This document shows, in pieces, positions 43,289-55,170 of a stretch of DNA of 64,000 nucleotides. The stretch is from assembly GCA_031761405.1 (NCBI GenBank), contig JASEVX010000007.1, positions 33,211,677 to 33,275,676 on the forward strand, read 5' to 3'. The notes under the pieces were generated by a model. It had not been told where the DNA came from, ran no database searches, and saw nothing but the letters and a program-made list of their open reading frames with translations. The number at the start of each line of letters is the position of its first letter. Position 1 is the stretch's first letter. Made by a program: the position numbers and the translations under genes. The DNA is from Serripes groenlandicus (lineage: Eukaryota > Mollusca > Bivalvia > Cardiida > Cardiidae).

Positions 43289-44610
43289 ACTGGGAAGACC
43301 CTCTTGTTTGATGTTCTGTGTAATGTATTTAATAACGAATGCTTGTATACATGTATAAAGAATATCACGGTTATAACTAACTTTATGCATTTTATCAATA
43401 TATTATCCTCTACTAATTTTACATCATAAATAAAGAAGATTGCAAAAAAATCCTCCAAGTCATACAATGATTTCAAAATTTGCCTGTTACAGTTTATTTA
43501 GCTTAACATATTATTTCACATCAATTCAATTTCTACTTATTGGATACTTAACAAGTACTCTCGTCGAGCATGTGGTGATTTCTTGAATTTTGACCACGCT
43601 AACATGGGATTCACATCCGTGACTTTTTGAACATGTGGCCAACCTGCAATGTTTGAACCAATGTTTCCTACAGAGATTTCATTTTAAGTTTGAGCAAATG
43701 TTTCCTACAGAGATTGCATTTTAAGTATGCTCAAATAAAAGCAGTTAAAATTTCATGTGAGGAAATTATGGAAAACTATATCTTTTCATTATCTGTCATT
43801 ATGCTTTTTGTATAGCCTGCCTTGACAAGGATATAGAGATAACTTCCCTGTTATCTGTCTGTCCGTCTTGCTTTCACTTTCTGACATATTAGAAGGGGTC
43901 ATGTGTTTTCCTTGGAACAATATTGTTTTGTTATCTACCCTGACCAGGTTACACTTTTGGACCACATTGTCTCTCTATCAGTCTATCTGTTCATCTGTCC
44001 ATCTAACTTTAACTATATAGGTTATAGTTACTTGTTACTAGACACAATTTATACCTCCAGATACTCTTGTTTCTCTTTCTCAGACATAGGAAATGGATGT
44101 GTCCTTTTAGTATTACAGACCAAACAGTGTATACCTGGGCAAAGAAGTGACATAAATGTTATTTTCTCTTTTCACATTATTGTAAGACACTTCAATTTAT
44201 AAACATAATTCTTTTGACATTATCCTTCATTTGAAGTTGAAGGTTGAACATGAATGGGAAATTGAGAATGACTGATTTTCAGCTACCTCCCTTTCCTACT
44301 ATGTTTTCAAAACGTGCCGGTATCAGGTACAGGGTTAATAACTCTTAGCCAATCGTTGATGACATTTGCAAACAGTTTGGACCCAGATAAGACCCCACAA
44401 AACATGGGGATGGAACTGTTTGACATTCAGATTCTATTTCATTCTACATTTGGGGGAAAACAAATAGTTTTTCAAAATTTTGCAGATGACAAAACAGCAG
44501 ATGAAAGTAATTTAGCTTGCAAAGAGTTAAGGGAAAATTATCTTTTTATTGAAGAAAGTCAATTTTGTTGTTAGATTTGTCTGTAAAGATCAATGGATTT
44601 ATTAGGCTTT
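43289..44610. other. No gene seen; repeat scraps
   Basis: 43625-43735 has a local duplication (GTTTCCTACAGAGATT twice). 43855-44010 has repeated CTGTCTGTCC/TCATCTGTCC motifs as in tandem-core repeats. 44340-44410 translates to FANSLDPDKTPQNMG, a motif I associate with an old dispersed invertebrate repeat. Confidence 0.35.
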
Positions 44611-45583
44611 ATTGTCTAATAACCCTTTCCCTGATACAACTGACATGTGATACAGAGGGCTGCTTTTGAAAACATTGCAATTGCTCATTCCTTTTCCACA
44701 AGAATATATTTCAGATTTCATAATATTTAGATGTTGAAACCTTTTCTTTAGATGTTTCAATGCAGACAAGTCAAAATACATGTTTATCCGGGAAAGTCAC
44801 AGGGTTAAATCTTAAACACTTTCAGGCACTTTCTGACTCCTCTACAGGAGACAACTTTTGAAAATATTGTTGCTAAAGGATAATGAGCAATTTTCTCATT
44901 TTGCCCCAATGTTTTAAACTTTATTCAATAATTATTCTTTCATTTATTGAATTTCCATATTTGTCAATCAATGTTTTCAAACTGCTGCTGCAAATTTGTT
45001 TTAAGTAGGTGGGAAAGGGATAATGAACATTCTTTTATTGTCCTAGACTTGTTTAACACTATCTGATAAGTGTCTTCAATACAAACATTGGACCCATAAA
45101 GGATCAATTTAGGGGTCATTTGTGAAGTAATAGGGGATAATAGTTATTGTTTGACCCTCTCCCACATACAGACTCATTTTATTGAATGTGCAGCAGATGA
45201 CTTTCTTTAAAATATTTAAGCAAATTGAGAAAAGACAAGAGAAAAATGAGCAATTTCCCTTTTTATAACTTGTTATAAATTGTATTTGACCTTTATATAT
45301 CTTTCAATTTTACTTTTTGCAGATGTTTTTAAAGTACACAATGCTTTACTACCCTTTCTCACATACACAAAATACGTGCTAAACAACTTTAAAAACATCT
45401 AGGTAATATTATGGAAAATGATCATAAATGAAAATATTATTATTGAATAGAGTTGAAAACATTGCTGTAGAAAGATTAATTGCTCATTATGAACAATTTC
45501 TCCTTTTGCCACAATGTTTGCTTCAGTAAATTTGTTGCTGCTGTTGCATCAAAATGTGTCTGCTTGTGGGAAAGGGTTAGAAT
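44611..45583. mobile_element. Degenerate MITE run (44619-44810, 44810-45022, 45154-45350, 45349-45583)
   Basis: Only the last, ending GCTTGTGGGAAAGGGTTAG with AGATTAATTGCTCATTATGA, is reasonably clear. The others are recognised from CCCTTTCC/GGGAAAGGG ends. Confidence 0.5.
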
Positions 45584-45764
45584 TAAGTAAATGGGCAATA
45601 GAAATGGTCAAATAGTACAGTTAGTTTTGAGTTCTGGATAATGTGGGATGCAGACATGAAGGATTAAGTCATGTTGTACTTTTTAACACTGTTTTTGAAA
45701 GGTTCCTTTCTTAGAGGTAATAATTTTTGCATTTTGCATGAAACAACTTAACTTGATGAAGGTG

Positions 45765-45976
45765 TTAACCCTTTCCCACATATATACACTTTTTGATGCC
45801 TCCGCAGCAAACAAATTTTGAAAACATTGTGACAAAAGGAGAAATTGCTCAAAACAAGCAAAATCTCCATTTGCCACAATGTTGTCAACTTATCTCAGTA
45901 ATTTAACTCTCATTTATAGAGTTTTTCTGTGCTTTTGTCGTCTGCTGCAGATTTGTTGTATATGGGAAAGGGTTAA
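45765..45976 (+). mobile_element. TTAA MITE
   Basis: TTAACCCTTTCCCACATATA to TATATGGGAAAGGGTTAA. Left side of the hairpin intact, right side changed. Confidence 0.8.
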
Positions 45977-46355
45977 GAAGAAAGAAATTTCTTAAACTAG
46001 CAATTTCTTCCTTTTTAATAATTTTTTCAACTTTATTTTTATATTAAAATTACAGTTTTCTAGATGTTGCTATTATTTATTCAAAGTTATGAATCTAAAA
46101 ATTATTATCATGAAAACAGAATAATACTGCCTGCATATACGTTTGGAATCAGTTTAAACTGTTTTGCTCTGAGCCATTGGGATAAATGTTACAGGAATAA
46201 GTTGTTTGTCCCTATTTTAGGAAGCAGATGTTAATATGTATGATAATTTCTGTTTTACTTCTGTAAATCAACTTGGAAGTACGTAATCAGAATATTTCTT
46301 TCCAAAGCATGCCAATGTTATTGGCATTTCAAAGTTCTCATGATGAAGAAAAGCT

Positions 46356-47101
46356 TAACTCTTTCCCACTTACATCAAATCTACAGCAGATGTTATCATC
46401 TAGGTAAAAATCTGTAACATATTTTTTAATGCAAAACTATGGAAAATCTCTATAAATGATTATAATGTAATTATTGAAGAGGGATTTAAAGGGGTTGGGG
46501 ATAAAAGAGGAAATTGCTCATTATCAGCAAGCAATTTCTCTGTTTTCCTAAATATTTAAAAAAAAACATATGCTATAAGTGGACATGTTGATGCATCTGC
46601 ATGTGAGAGTTAACACTTTCTGTGATATATGTTTTCCAAGGTATTTTTTTACATAAGGTTGTCTGCTACACAATTTTCAAAAGTCATTTGTGTCAAGAAA
46701 AGGAATAAAAAAGAAAAAAGCCATTTAGTTTAGTAGGCCTTTTATTTTATAGACATGTGCAAAGATACTGACATCTGGAACAGTAAGTCATGACAATGGA
46801 GAGAAGAAAAAAAAACAACACCCAACAATATGTTTATAAATACATCATGGTGCTTTGTGACTTTCATGGGCTTTTCTAGGAAATAACAATGAAATTAATC
46901 ATGGGAAAGATAACGATAGGAAAGGGTGGATACCACATGGTTTGTTATAAAATACCCAAAGCTTATCTTGGGCTTATCAACAAAAAAGCTTATGTTTTGT
47001 GATGTAAGATATGGAAACAATTCTATGTTTGACTTGGAAATGATGAATGAAAAAATGTTCTGCTCTAGGGTTACATTGTTAAAATTGTGGCAAGAGGGTC
47101 A
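46356..47101. other. Degenerate MITE (46356-46620), then AT-rich DNA
   Basis: AACTCTTTCCCACTTACATC at the left. The rest to 47101 has no recognised feature. Confidence 0.4.
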
Positions 47102-47301
47102 TTAACCCTTTCCCTCATATAGACGCTTTCTGACGCCTCGGCAGCAGACAGCTTTTTGAAAACGAGCAATTTCTCCTTTTGCCACAATGTTTTCTACTTT
47201 TAGTCATAGGTTATCCATTGAATTATAGAGATTTTCTATTTGTTGACAAAATATGTTCAAAGTCATCTGCTGCAGAATTTTCGTATGAGGGAAAGGGTTA
47301 A
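47102..47301 (+). mobile_element. TTAA MITE, forward, one hairpin arm deleted
   Basis: Jumps from the CTTTTTGAAAACGAGCAATTT junction straight to the right hairpin arm. TTAA intact at both ends; the right TTAA is shared with the next unit. Confidence 0.85.
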
Positions 47302-47442
47302 CCCTTTCCAGCATACGACAATTCTGCAGAAGACGACATTGAAAACATATTTGAAAAAACGTGAAAAATCTCAACTTTCAACAGGGTATTAGCTAAGTTC
47401 TTTGAATAACTTCATATCCTGTAAATATTGATTTTGCCTTAA
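47298..47442 (+). repeat. MITE-arm spacer S1
   Basis: TTAACCCTTTCCAGCATACG, GCAGAAGACGAC, then AACTTCATATCCTGTAAATA. Repeated almost exactly at 47665-47812. It has one MITE terminus only. Confidence 0.8.
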
Positions 47443-47668
47443 CCCTTTCCCTCATATAGACGCTTTCTGACGCCTCTGCAGTAGATGGCTTTTTGAAAAC
47501 ATAGTCACAAAAGAAGAAATTGCTCAAAACGAGCAATTTCTCCTTTTGCAACAATGTTTTCCACTTTTAGTCATAGGTTATCCATTCAATTATAGATATT
47601 TTCAAATTGTTGACAAAATATGTTTAAAGTTGTCTGCTGCAGAATTGTCGTATGAGGGAAACGGTTAA
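47439..47668 (+). mobile_element. TTAA MITE, forward, first of the duplicated pair
   Basis: Starts CCCTTTCCCTCATATAGACG and ends TCGTATGAGGGAAACGG. Hairpin GAAATTGCTCAAAACGAGCAATTTC. Confidence 0.88.
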
Positions 47669-47812
47669 CCCTTTCCAGCATACAACAATTCTGCAGCAGA
47701 CGACTATGAAAACATATCGGGGAAAAACGTGAAAAATCTCAAGTTTCAACAGGGGGCATTAGCTAAGTTCTTTGAATAACTTGATATCCTATAAATATTG
47801 ATTTTGTCTTAA
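47665..47812 (+). repeat. MITE-arm spacer S2, duplicate of S1
   Basis: Same sequence as 47298-47442 with a few substitutions and a 2-3 base insertion in the AACAGGGGGC stretch. Confidence 0.8.
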
Positions 47813-48038
47813 CCCTTTCCCTCATACAACAATTCTGCAGCAGACGATTTTGAACATATTTTGTCAAAAAACAGAAAATCTCTATAATTGAATGGATAAC
47901 CTATGACTTAAAGTGGAAAACATTGTGGCAAAAGGAGAAATTGCTCATTTTGAGCAATTTCTTCTTTTGTCACTATGTTTTCAAAAAGCTGTCTGCTGCA
48001 GAGGCGTCAGAAAGCGTCTATATGACAGAAAGGGTTAA
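47809..48038 (-). mobile_element. TTAA MITE, reverse, second of the duplicated pair
   Basis: Starts CCCTCATACAACAATTCTGC and ends GTCTATATGACAGAAAGGG, so it is inverted relative to the copy at 47439 although the spacer before it is in the same direction. Confidence 0.88.
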
Positions 48039-48049
48039 AAAGTTCATTC

Positions 48050-48093
48050 TCAGGTGAGCGAACTAGGGCCTCTGACATGGCCTTCTTGTTTCC
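48050..48093 (+). mobile_element. Solo 3' end of a HINE-like element
   Basis: TCAGGTGAGC at 48050-48059, then an AGGGCC...GGCC imperfect hairpin and TTCTTGTTT. No core or 5' end. Confidence 0.6.
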
Positions 48094-48369
48094 ATGATAA
48101 CTTTTATCAGTCTTCATAGTTTTATGACAACCATTACAATGAATTACTGAGATATGATCAAAACATCTGTACAGTATTGTATCTTGTGTAAGGCAGGCAG
48201 TTCGGCCTGATGCTGGTCCAGATAGAGCATTATATTCCACGAAATTCACCACACAAATACAATGTAAATTAAAAGAGCAAAACACATTACATTGATAGAG
48301 ATTCTCGTTGTGGCATGAGAAGATGCCTCGTTCATCAACCTTTAGATTTTACTCCATGTGGAAGTTGTA

Positions 48370-49138
48370 TTACCTGTACCACCACATTTTGACGCCTATG
48401 TAGCAGATGGCTTTTGAAAACATTGTGGCAAATATTTCTCCTTTTGCCGAAATATTTTCAACTCGATTCAATAATTATTATACTTTCATTTAAAGAAGTT
48501 CAATATTTTTGCCTCTATGTTTTCAAAGTATTCTGCTACAGATTTCTGTTTGTGGGTTAACCCTTTCCCTCATACAATAATTCTGCAGCAGACGACTTCG
48601 AACATATCTTGTCAAAAAATAGAAAATATCTACAATTGAATGGATAACCTATGACTGAAAATGAAAAACATTGTGGCAAAAGGACTATGTCACTATGTTT
48701 TCAAAAAGCCATCTGCTGCAGAGGCGTCAGAAAGCATCTTTATGAGGGATAGGATGACATGCACTCTGTGTGAGTTGGAGACTTCAAAATGATAGAAATG
48801 GCTTTTTCAACCTCGGTTTTCAGGGTTGCAGGGATAGTAGCATTATGATTTGAGCGTCTGAACAAACATGTATTTTACATGAAATACTTCAGAATAACTC
48901 AAATATCGATTAACCCTTTCCCTCATATGACAATTCTGCAGCAGACGACTTTGAACGTGTTTTGTCATAACATAGAAAATCTCCATAATTGAATGGATAA
49001 CCTATGACAAAAAGTGGAAAACATTGTGGCAAAAGGAGAAATTGCACGTTTTGTGCAATTTCTTCTTTTGTCACTATGTTTTCAAAAAGCTGTCTGCTGC
49101 AGAGGCGTCCGAAAGCGTTTATATGAGGGAAAGGGTTG
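48370..49138 (-). mobile_element. MITEs 48370-48560, 48557-48753, 48910-49138
   Basis: The first is degenerate and shares TTAA 48557 with the second, which has lost its central hairpin. The third is near intact with the hairpin GAAATTGCACGTTTTGTGCAATTTC and a decayed right TTAA (TTGG). Confidence 0.75.
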
Positions 49139-49560
49139 GGTGTCTCAACACAAATGGCAAATCCATTACTCATTAATGTGTTAATTTCTTGTTGAAATAT
49201 TCTTCAAAATCAGTTATCTATTTCAATGACGAAGTCTTGTTGGAAACCCTGAGGCATTTAAACAAGGGTCTGCCTGTCAGGGTGTCCCCTTTGTTCTGTC
49301 CCCACACTGGGGATGATGACATTTAATTATCTCTGAATGGGACATCTGGATGAGAAAGAGAAGACTGGCACATGATCGAACACATTTTTTTGGGGGGTGG
49401 GGGGAAATTGTTACAAAGTACATGTGTCATTACATGCACCACCCTCCAAATTACTATCGATCATCAGATAAGAAGAAGTCGACATGACCCCCTTTCTCAT
49501 TGTGGAATTTTGGGTTTAAACCGTTAAACTGCCGGAACCAATTTTTGGAATATCGGTTCC
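49139..49560. other. Unrecognised intronic or intergenic DNA
   Basis: Contains a G-rich run TTGGGGGGTGGGGGG at about 49389-49403. No ORF or repeat family assigned. Confidence 0.4.
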
Positions 49561-49852
49561 CACATACATAAGCTATCTGATGCATCGCAGCAGACAACCT
49601 TAAAAAACCTATTGCCAAAAGAAGAAATTGCTCATAAAATTGGCTATGGAAATATTAAAAATTCAGCTTTGAAAAGGTAGAAAAACAGACATCCTAAGGC
49701 CAATTATGTCATTTAGTTTTAAAACATGATGAAAAAAAATATAGAATGTTGAAAACATTGGAATAAGGAGATAATGCTCTTTTTTTGTCCAACAACAGTT
49801 TCAAAAAATTGATATGTTGTCTGTCAGAGGAAGGTTTGAAAAATATGTCCTT

Positions 49853-50033
49853 TAACCTCACCCATTCCCGCATGTAAACACATGTTAACACATCTGCAGC
49901 AACCATTTAACCCTTTCCCACATACAACAAATCTGCAGCAGACGACTTTGAAAACATATCGTCAAAAATATGAAAAATCTCTATAAATGAAAGTTTATTC
50001 ATTGAAAAGCGTCTGTATGTTGGAAAGGGTTAC
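49853..50033 (+). mobile_element. Short MITE after a partial MITE arm
   Basis: 49853-49906 is a left arm (CATGTAAACACATG). The TTAA at 49907 starts a copy ending GTATGTTGGAAAGGGTTA without the central hairpin. Confidence 0.65.
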
Positions 50034-50600
50034 AAAGCATTCTGGCAAAGTTTGTAACAAAAGCAATCTGCTATGCATTTGCTGTCAGTGTCTTATTATA
50101 GCTAATCAGAATTCAAAAGACAGGCAATTATGCATGTACTAGTAGAAGTACATAAATTATATAATTTTGGATAAACTTTGCTTTCCAATAATTATGCAGC
50201 AGACTTCATTAAGATTTGAAAGGAATTTTCATGGGGAAAATAATTGTAAGCCTGCAGCATCTGTGATAAATTTAGGTCAATTTGTACATGCTCCGCAGCA
50301 TGCGTCTGCACCTCCATGCATCATAATGCGCATTTCTGCATTTTTACAGCAGCAGACGTCATGAATTATTGACCTTGACAGTTGTTTAATGGCTGTTGAT
50401 AATAATGGGACTTATTGCTACATAGTTGTAACTACTTTTTGTTGTAAGATGAAGTTGCACTTTTAGTGCATTAAGTGTTAACCTGATACAAAATATCTGC
50501 TTTGAGATAATTTGAGGACAATTTGGAAGCCCTAGTTCTGAGTTGATAACATAATGAGAAAAGGGGAAATTGCAAATTTTTGTTGGTCCTCTTTAAATTT
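50034..50600. other. Low-complexity AT-rich DNA with CAGCAG remnants
   Basis: GCAGCAGAC motifs near 50197 and 50350 look like decayed MITE arms. Nothing else supported. Confidence 0.35.
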
Positions 50601-50620
50601 ACATCTGAGAAACAAAATAT

Positions 50621-51071
50621 TTAACCCTTTTCCACATACAGCAAATCTGCAGCAGATGACTTTTTAAGAAGACAACTAGGCAAATAAATGGAAACTCTAT
50701 AAAAACTAAAAAATAAACATTGTGGCAAAATGAGATATTGCATAGGATGAGCAATTTCTCTTTTTCCCATAATGTTTTCAAAAGTTGGCATCCGAAAGCA
50801 TCTGTGTGTGGGAAAGGGCTAAACAGTACCCAATCATGTTGTATTAACCCCTTCCCTCATACGACAATTCTGTAGCAGACGACTTTGAACATATTTTATC
50901 AAAAATTAGTAAATCTTTATAATTTAATGGATAACCTATGACTAAAAGTGGAAAACATTGTGGCAAAAGGAAAAATTGCTTGTTTTGAGCAATTTCTTCT
51001 TTTGTCATGTTTTCAAAAAAGCCGTCTGCTGCAGAGGCGTCAGAAAGCGTCTATATGAGGGGAAAGGTTAA
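50621..51071 (-). mobile_element. MITEs 50621-50822 and 50844-51071
   Basis: The first runs TTAACCCTTTTCCACATACA to GTGTGGGAAAGGGCTAA. The second is a full reverse copy with TTAA at both ends and hairpin AAATTGCTTGTTTTGAGCAATTT. Confidence 0.8.
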
Positions 51072-51318
51072 TTCTATTATTGAGGGCATAAATGTCTTTT
51101 TCTCACTTTTTATCCGCTGTTATGATCATTGTTTATCTTTCATCATAGACAAGATAATGTGAAACAAGAAAGCAAAAACGCTGCTTATTTCAAGCATGTA
51201 CTTATTGCGTAAGACATTCAGATTTTGCCGGCTGCTGTTTGTTGAACATGTGCAGCAGGGAATAATGGAATTTGTTTCCTGACAAAAAAGATAATGCAGA
51301 TGAGATCAAAACAGAAAA

Positions 51319-51540
51319 TTAACCCTTTTCCACATACAACAAATATGCAGCTGACGACTTTGAAAACAATTCTAAATGAAAGTTTATTTATAGAAAAGAA
51401 TTGGAAATATTGAAATATGTACAATCTCTATTTATAAGTGAAAGTATGATTGTTGAATTTAGTTGAAGACAGTTTCTCCTTTTGCCACAATGCTATGAAA
51501 ATTAGTCTGATGTGTCATAATGTGCCTGCATGTGGAAAAG
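51319..51540 (+). mobile_element. Degenerate MITE
   Basis: TTAACCCTTTTCCACATACA to CATGTGGAAAAG, with the centre rearranged. Confidence 0.55.
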
Positions 51541-51659
51541 TCTTTTGTCCTTAAATTGAGGGGAATTGAGATATTGCTTATCGAGAGATTTGTCTTCATT
51601 TCCCTCAAAGTTTTCAATACGACATCTGCTGAAGAGGACTCAAATGTTGTCTGACATGT

Positions 51660-51850
51660 GGAAGATAGCGGGTGCAGTGGTAGAGCGTCGTCCTCTAGTA
51701 CCATAGGTCCCTGGTTCATCACATGGGTTCTGCCTTAGGGATTTTTCCGCGTAAACGGCTTGAGTACTGGTTATGTCTCCAGGAAGCAGACATCGAGCGT
51801 GATTAATATAAGCTTTAAGCTTGTTTTGGAATCAATGTGATATAAATAAT
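51660..51850 (+). repeat. Degenerate SINE
   Basis: AGTGGTAGAGCGTCGTCCTC resembles box A, CCCTGGTTCATCAC box B, and GAGTACTGGTTATGTCTCC the shared body. Confidence 0.5.
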
Positions 51851-52242
51851 TATAAACTTAAAGTTGTCTGTATCGGGCAAAGGGTTTGGTTTTGACCCAA
51901 AAATTGATCTGATGACATTAATTAGCAGGGTTGTCAAAATGTTTTGTTGTAACAGATCAAATGGGAAAAGTAACCGATCAGGCTGGGGGTCAGGGCCCCT
52001 TGTGTGTTAAGGGAAAAGCCCCGGTAGGCCCCCCACCCCCCAGGTAAGCGAAACTTTTAAACAGACCACACAGTGGATGATCAAAGGATAATTTTGATCA
52101 ACAATCGGTTAATTTTGATAACCCTGACATAAGACATGCAAAATGATTGTTACAATGCCTTTCTGATGCTTTGGGGTAATTGTGATGATAGAAAAGACGA
52201 TAATGAGTCGCATCTTCTCCTCGAATATGTAATATTTTTTTG

Positions 52243-52490
52243 TTTAACCCTTTCTTACATACGACAAATCTGCATCAGACGACTTTGAAATCACGAAAAG
52301 CAAAAACTTAGAATATCTGTATTAATTAAAGTGCAATTATTGAATTGAGTCTAATTGAAACATTGAGGAAAAATGAGAATCGCTTATCAAATATGAGTAA
52401 TTTTGTCATAAATGTCACGATGTTTTCAAATGTTGTGTGCTGCAGTTGCGTCGGACTTCACTCGCATGTGGGAAACAGTCTAGTCCTTTC
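52243..52490 (+). mobile_element. Degenerate MITE
   Basis: TTAACCCTTTCTTACATACG to CGCATGTGGGAAACAG. Confidence 0.6.
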
Positions 52491-52730
52491 CAAGAAATAA
52501 TATTTATGATGAGTCTCCATTGTAAATGTCTGATCAGAAATATAGAAAATTGGGTGTGGACTTTAATTTTTCAATGTTAAAAGCATTGTGGGGGAAAAGA
52601 CAAAATTGCACATTATCAACACTGTAGGCTAAATGTTCAAGTTTTGAATTTAACCCTCTTCCTTCTGCAGCAGAGAACTTTGAAAACTATTGGAAAACAT
52701 AAAGAGAATAATAGAATAGACTTGAAAAAA

Positions 52731-53676
52731 TACAGTCAAACTTGTGTAAGCGGTCACATGCGATCAGCGGTCACCGGCGTTAAACGGTCACTTTAAATCC
52801 CTCCCAACCAATTATACTCTATAAACTGCCTTGATCAGCGGTCCCCTTTGAAACGCGGCCAGCGGCCACACTAATTGGTCGAGATTAACTGTAATCTTAT
52901 TGTGTTCAACGGTCAATCAACCAACACACGACTTGGATTTGCAAGGTGTTAAATGATCGGTGTTTAATACATACAGGTAATAAAGCATACTGTGACAATC
53001 ACATTATCGGGTTTTTTCATACGCGTAATCTGTTTACATGTTAGATCTAGGTTACCGAAAACAGCCGACGTGTGCCGAATGATAGTTGTATGATTCATCA
53101 ACAAGAAGTTGCGATTTTGGTTTATTTTCTGTTTACGATGTCGGGCAAAATGGATAAATTGAAAAAGACATTTATGAGCGATTTAGACCGAAAGACAGTA
53201 CATTTATATGTTAAAACGAAAGTTAATGTCCACTTGAAGCCCCAAGTCAATTTATATTGCCATTTCCATTTTAAATCTAAAGATTATCGAGTAAAACTTT
53301 CTGCAAGAAGTAGACGTAGATTCGGACGCTATTTTTTCCGGATATGTTATTCGGCGAATTTCAAAGTGAAGTAAAAAAGTATTTGATAGTCAAGTTAGTT
53401 GTAAACGTCGGTTTAAACTAAATAATAGATAGCACAATGAAATATTTGATAGAAAAAAGCTACAAATCTTCATAACAATGTTTAAATACAAGTTTATAAA
53501 GACAATTTACTATTTGTAATGTAATGACTATTCCTAACAGTTACATATGTAATATTATGTCAACTGACTTGAACAAATCCGACCAAGTCATGAAACTTGT
53601 GATAAGCAGCCACCTGTCTTAAGCAGCCAGTTTCATCATGTCCCTTGGGTGGCTGCTGATCGCAAGTTTGACTGTA
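52731..53676. mobile_element. pogo/Tigger-like non-autonomous element nested in a MITE
   Basis: The exact ends CAGTCAAACTTG (52733-52744) and CAAGTTTGACTG (53663-53674) are flanked by TA on each side, the target used by the Tc1/mariner superfamily. Subterminal parts repeat AGCGGTCAC/CAGCGGCCA. The interior holds a 100-codon ORF (53072-53374) without recognisable transposase motifs. The MITE halves are about 52652-52730 and 53677-53725. Confidence 0.8.
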
Positions 53677-53798
53677 TTGGCATGAAGAGGTTTTCAATAA
53701 GCGTCTGCTGCAGATATATCATACTAATTTACAGTCAATCCTCAACCCAGTGAGCTTTGCAGCCTACAACATGTATTGACCCCCCTTTCCCCCCGCCC

Positions 53799-53976
53799 TC
53801 CTTTCCCACCTGCAGGCACATTTTGATGCAATAGCAGCAGACGACTTTTGAAAACATTGTGGCCAAAGGTGAAATTGCTCACAATTAAACTATCTTTTAT
53901 GGAGATTTTTCAGGTATTTGTCACAATGTTTTTAAAGTCGTCTGCTGCAGATTTGTTGTATGTGGGAAAGGGTTAA
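53799..53976 (+). mobile_element. MITE, GGCCAAAGG subfamily, right hairpin arm deleted
   Basis: TCCTTTCCCACCTGCAGGCA to GTATGTGGGAAAGGGTTAA. Confidence 0.7.
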
Positions 53977-54231
53977 TTGACACACTGTGTTTACAACAAG
54001 GTTTCTGAAAGTTGGCCGCTGAAGAGGCATCAGAAATGGTCTGTATGTGGGCAAGGTTATCTGGAAATAAGGTACTGTGAACTATGTAAGAAATATATAT
54101 CCTTAGGAACAAAGATTACTTTCTCATTTCAAAGGTAGGAAAAGTAAATAGGATTAGATGTTATTCATGTTTGAAGTAATTGGTTTAGAAGCTCGGTCAT
54201 ACCAAAATGTCCAAGTCAGTAGTGGCTACCA

Positions 54232-54370
54232 TTAACCCTTTGCCTCATACGGAAATTCTGCAGCAGACGACTTTGAACGTATTCATTTCAATTATGGAGA
54301 TTTTCTATTTTTTGACAAAATATGTTCAAAGTCGTCTGCTGCAGAATTGTCGTATAAGGGAAAGGATTAA
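54232..54370. mobile_element. MITE with two copies of the same arm
   Basis: Left TTAACCCTTTGCCTCATACG..GCAGCAGACGACTTTGAACG. The right end is the reverse complement of the same right-type arm; the GACGC-type arm and the central hairpin are absent. Confidence 0.75.
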
Positions 54371-54525
54371 CACTTTTCCACATAAGACACTTTCTGAGGT
54401 AGATGTAGCAGACAAATTTTCAATTACTATTGTAACATACGTTTATATATCGTTTCCGTATTTTTACTGGATTATTTCCAAAATCGTCTGCTGCATATTT
54501 TTTTTTGTATGTGGGAAAGAGTTAC
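54367..54525 (+). mobile_element. Adjacent short MITE sharing a TTAA
   Basis: TTAACACTTTTCCACATAAG to GTATGTGGGAAAGAGTTA. Confidence 0.6.
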
Positions 54526-54757
54526 ACCATTATTACTTGGACATTAGCCTTTGAATTCTAAAGCTTCCTAGACTTTCTTGTTTTCAATATGAACTTAGAT
54601 GTTATTTTCTGGTGGATTGACTGTTGTCATAATTCTGTAAAGGTGGGCATAAATCCGCCATAGCTCCAATCAGAATAGGCACCTGTAGGGCCATAAAAAT
54701 GTGTTTTATTCCTACTTTCTCAATGGTATAACTTACAAGTTTGTAGGGTTAGCTGTA

Positions 54758-55170
54758 TTAACCCGTTCCCACATACAACAAACTTGCAGCAGACGACTTC
54801 GAAAACATCTTTACAAAAATATTAAAACTCTAGAAATGAAAGAGCAATTATTGAATAGAAATGAAAACATTGCCGCAAAAAGGTGAAACTGCTCAATATG
54901 TTGCAGCAGAGGCATTTAAAAGTGTCTCTATGTTGGAATGGGTTAAGCACATTCAATCCTGAACCTGTTCCCACATACAACAAATCTGCAGCAGATGACT
55001 TTGAAATCTCTACTAATAAAAGTATAATTTCATGCAATCGAGTCTAAAATATGGTAGCAAAAAAGCGAAATTACTCATCTTGAGAAATTCTCTCTTCGTC
55101 ACTGTGAATATTTTCAAAAGTCCTACTTCAGATGAGTCGAAAGGCCTCCTGCAAGTGAGAAAATGTTAAA
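54758..55170 (+). mobile_element. MITEs 54758-54946 and 54964-55170
   Basis: The first has TTAA at both ends (CCCGTTCCCACATACAAC; TATGTTGGAATGGG). The second is degenerate on the right. Confidence 0.7.

Noticed and set aside
53072..53374. Host gene of 100 codons
   Set aside because: Lies wholly inside the TA-flanked pogo/Tigger-like element; kept only as part of that element.
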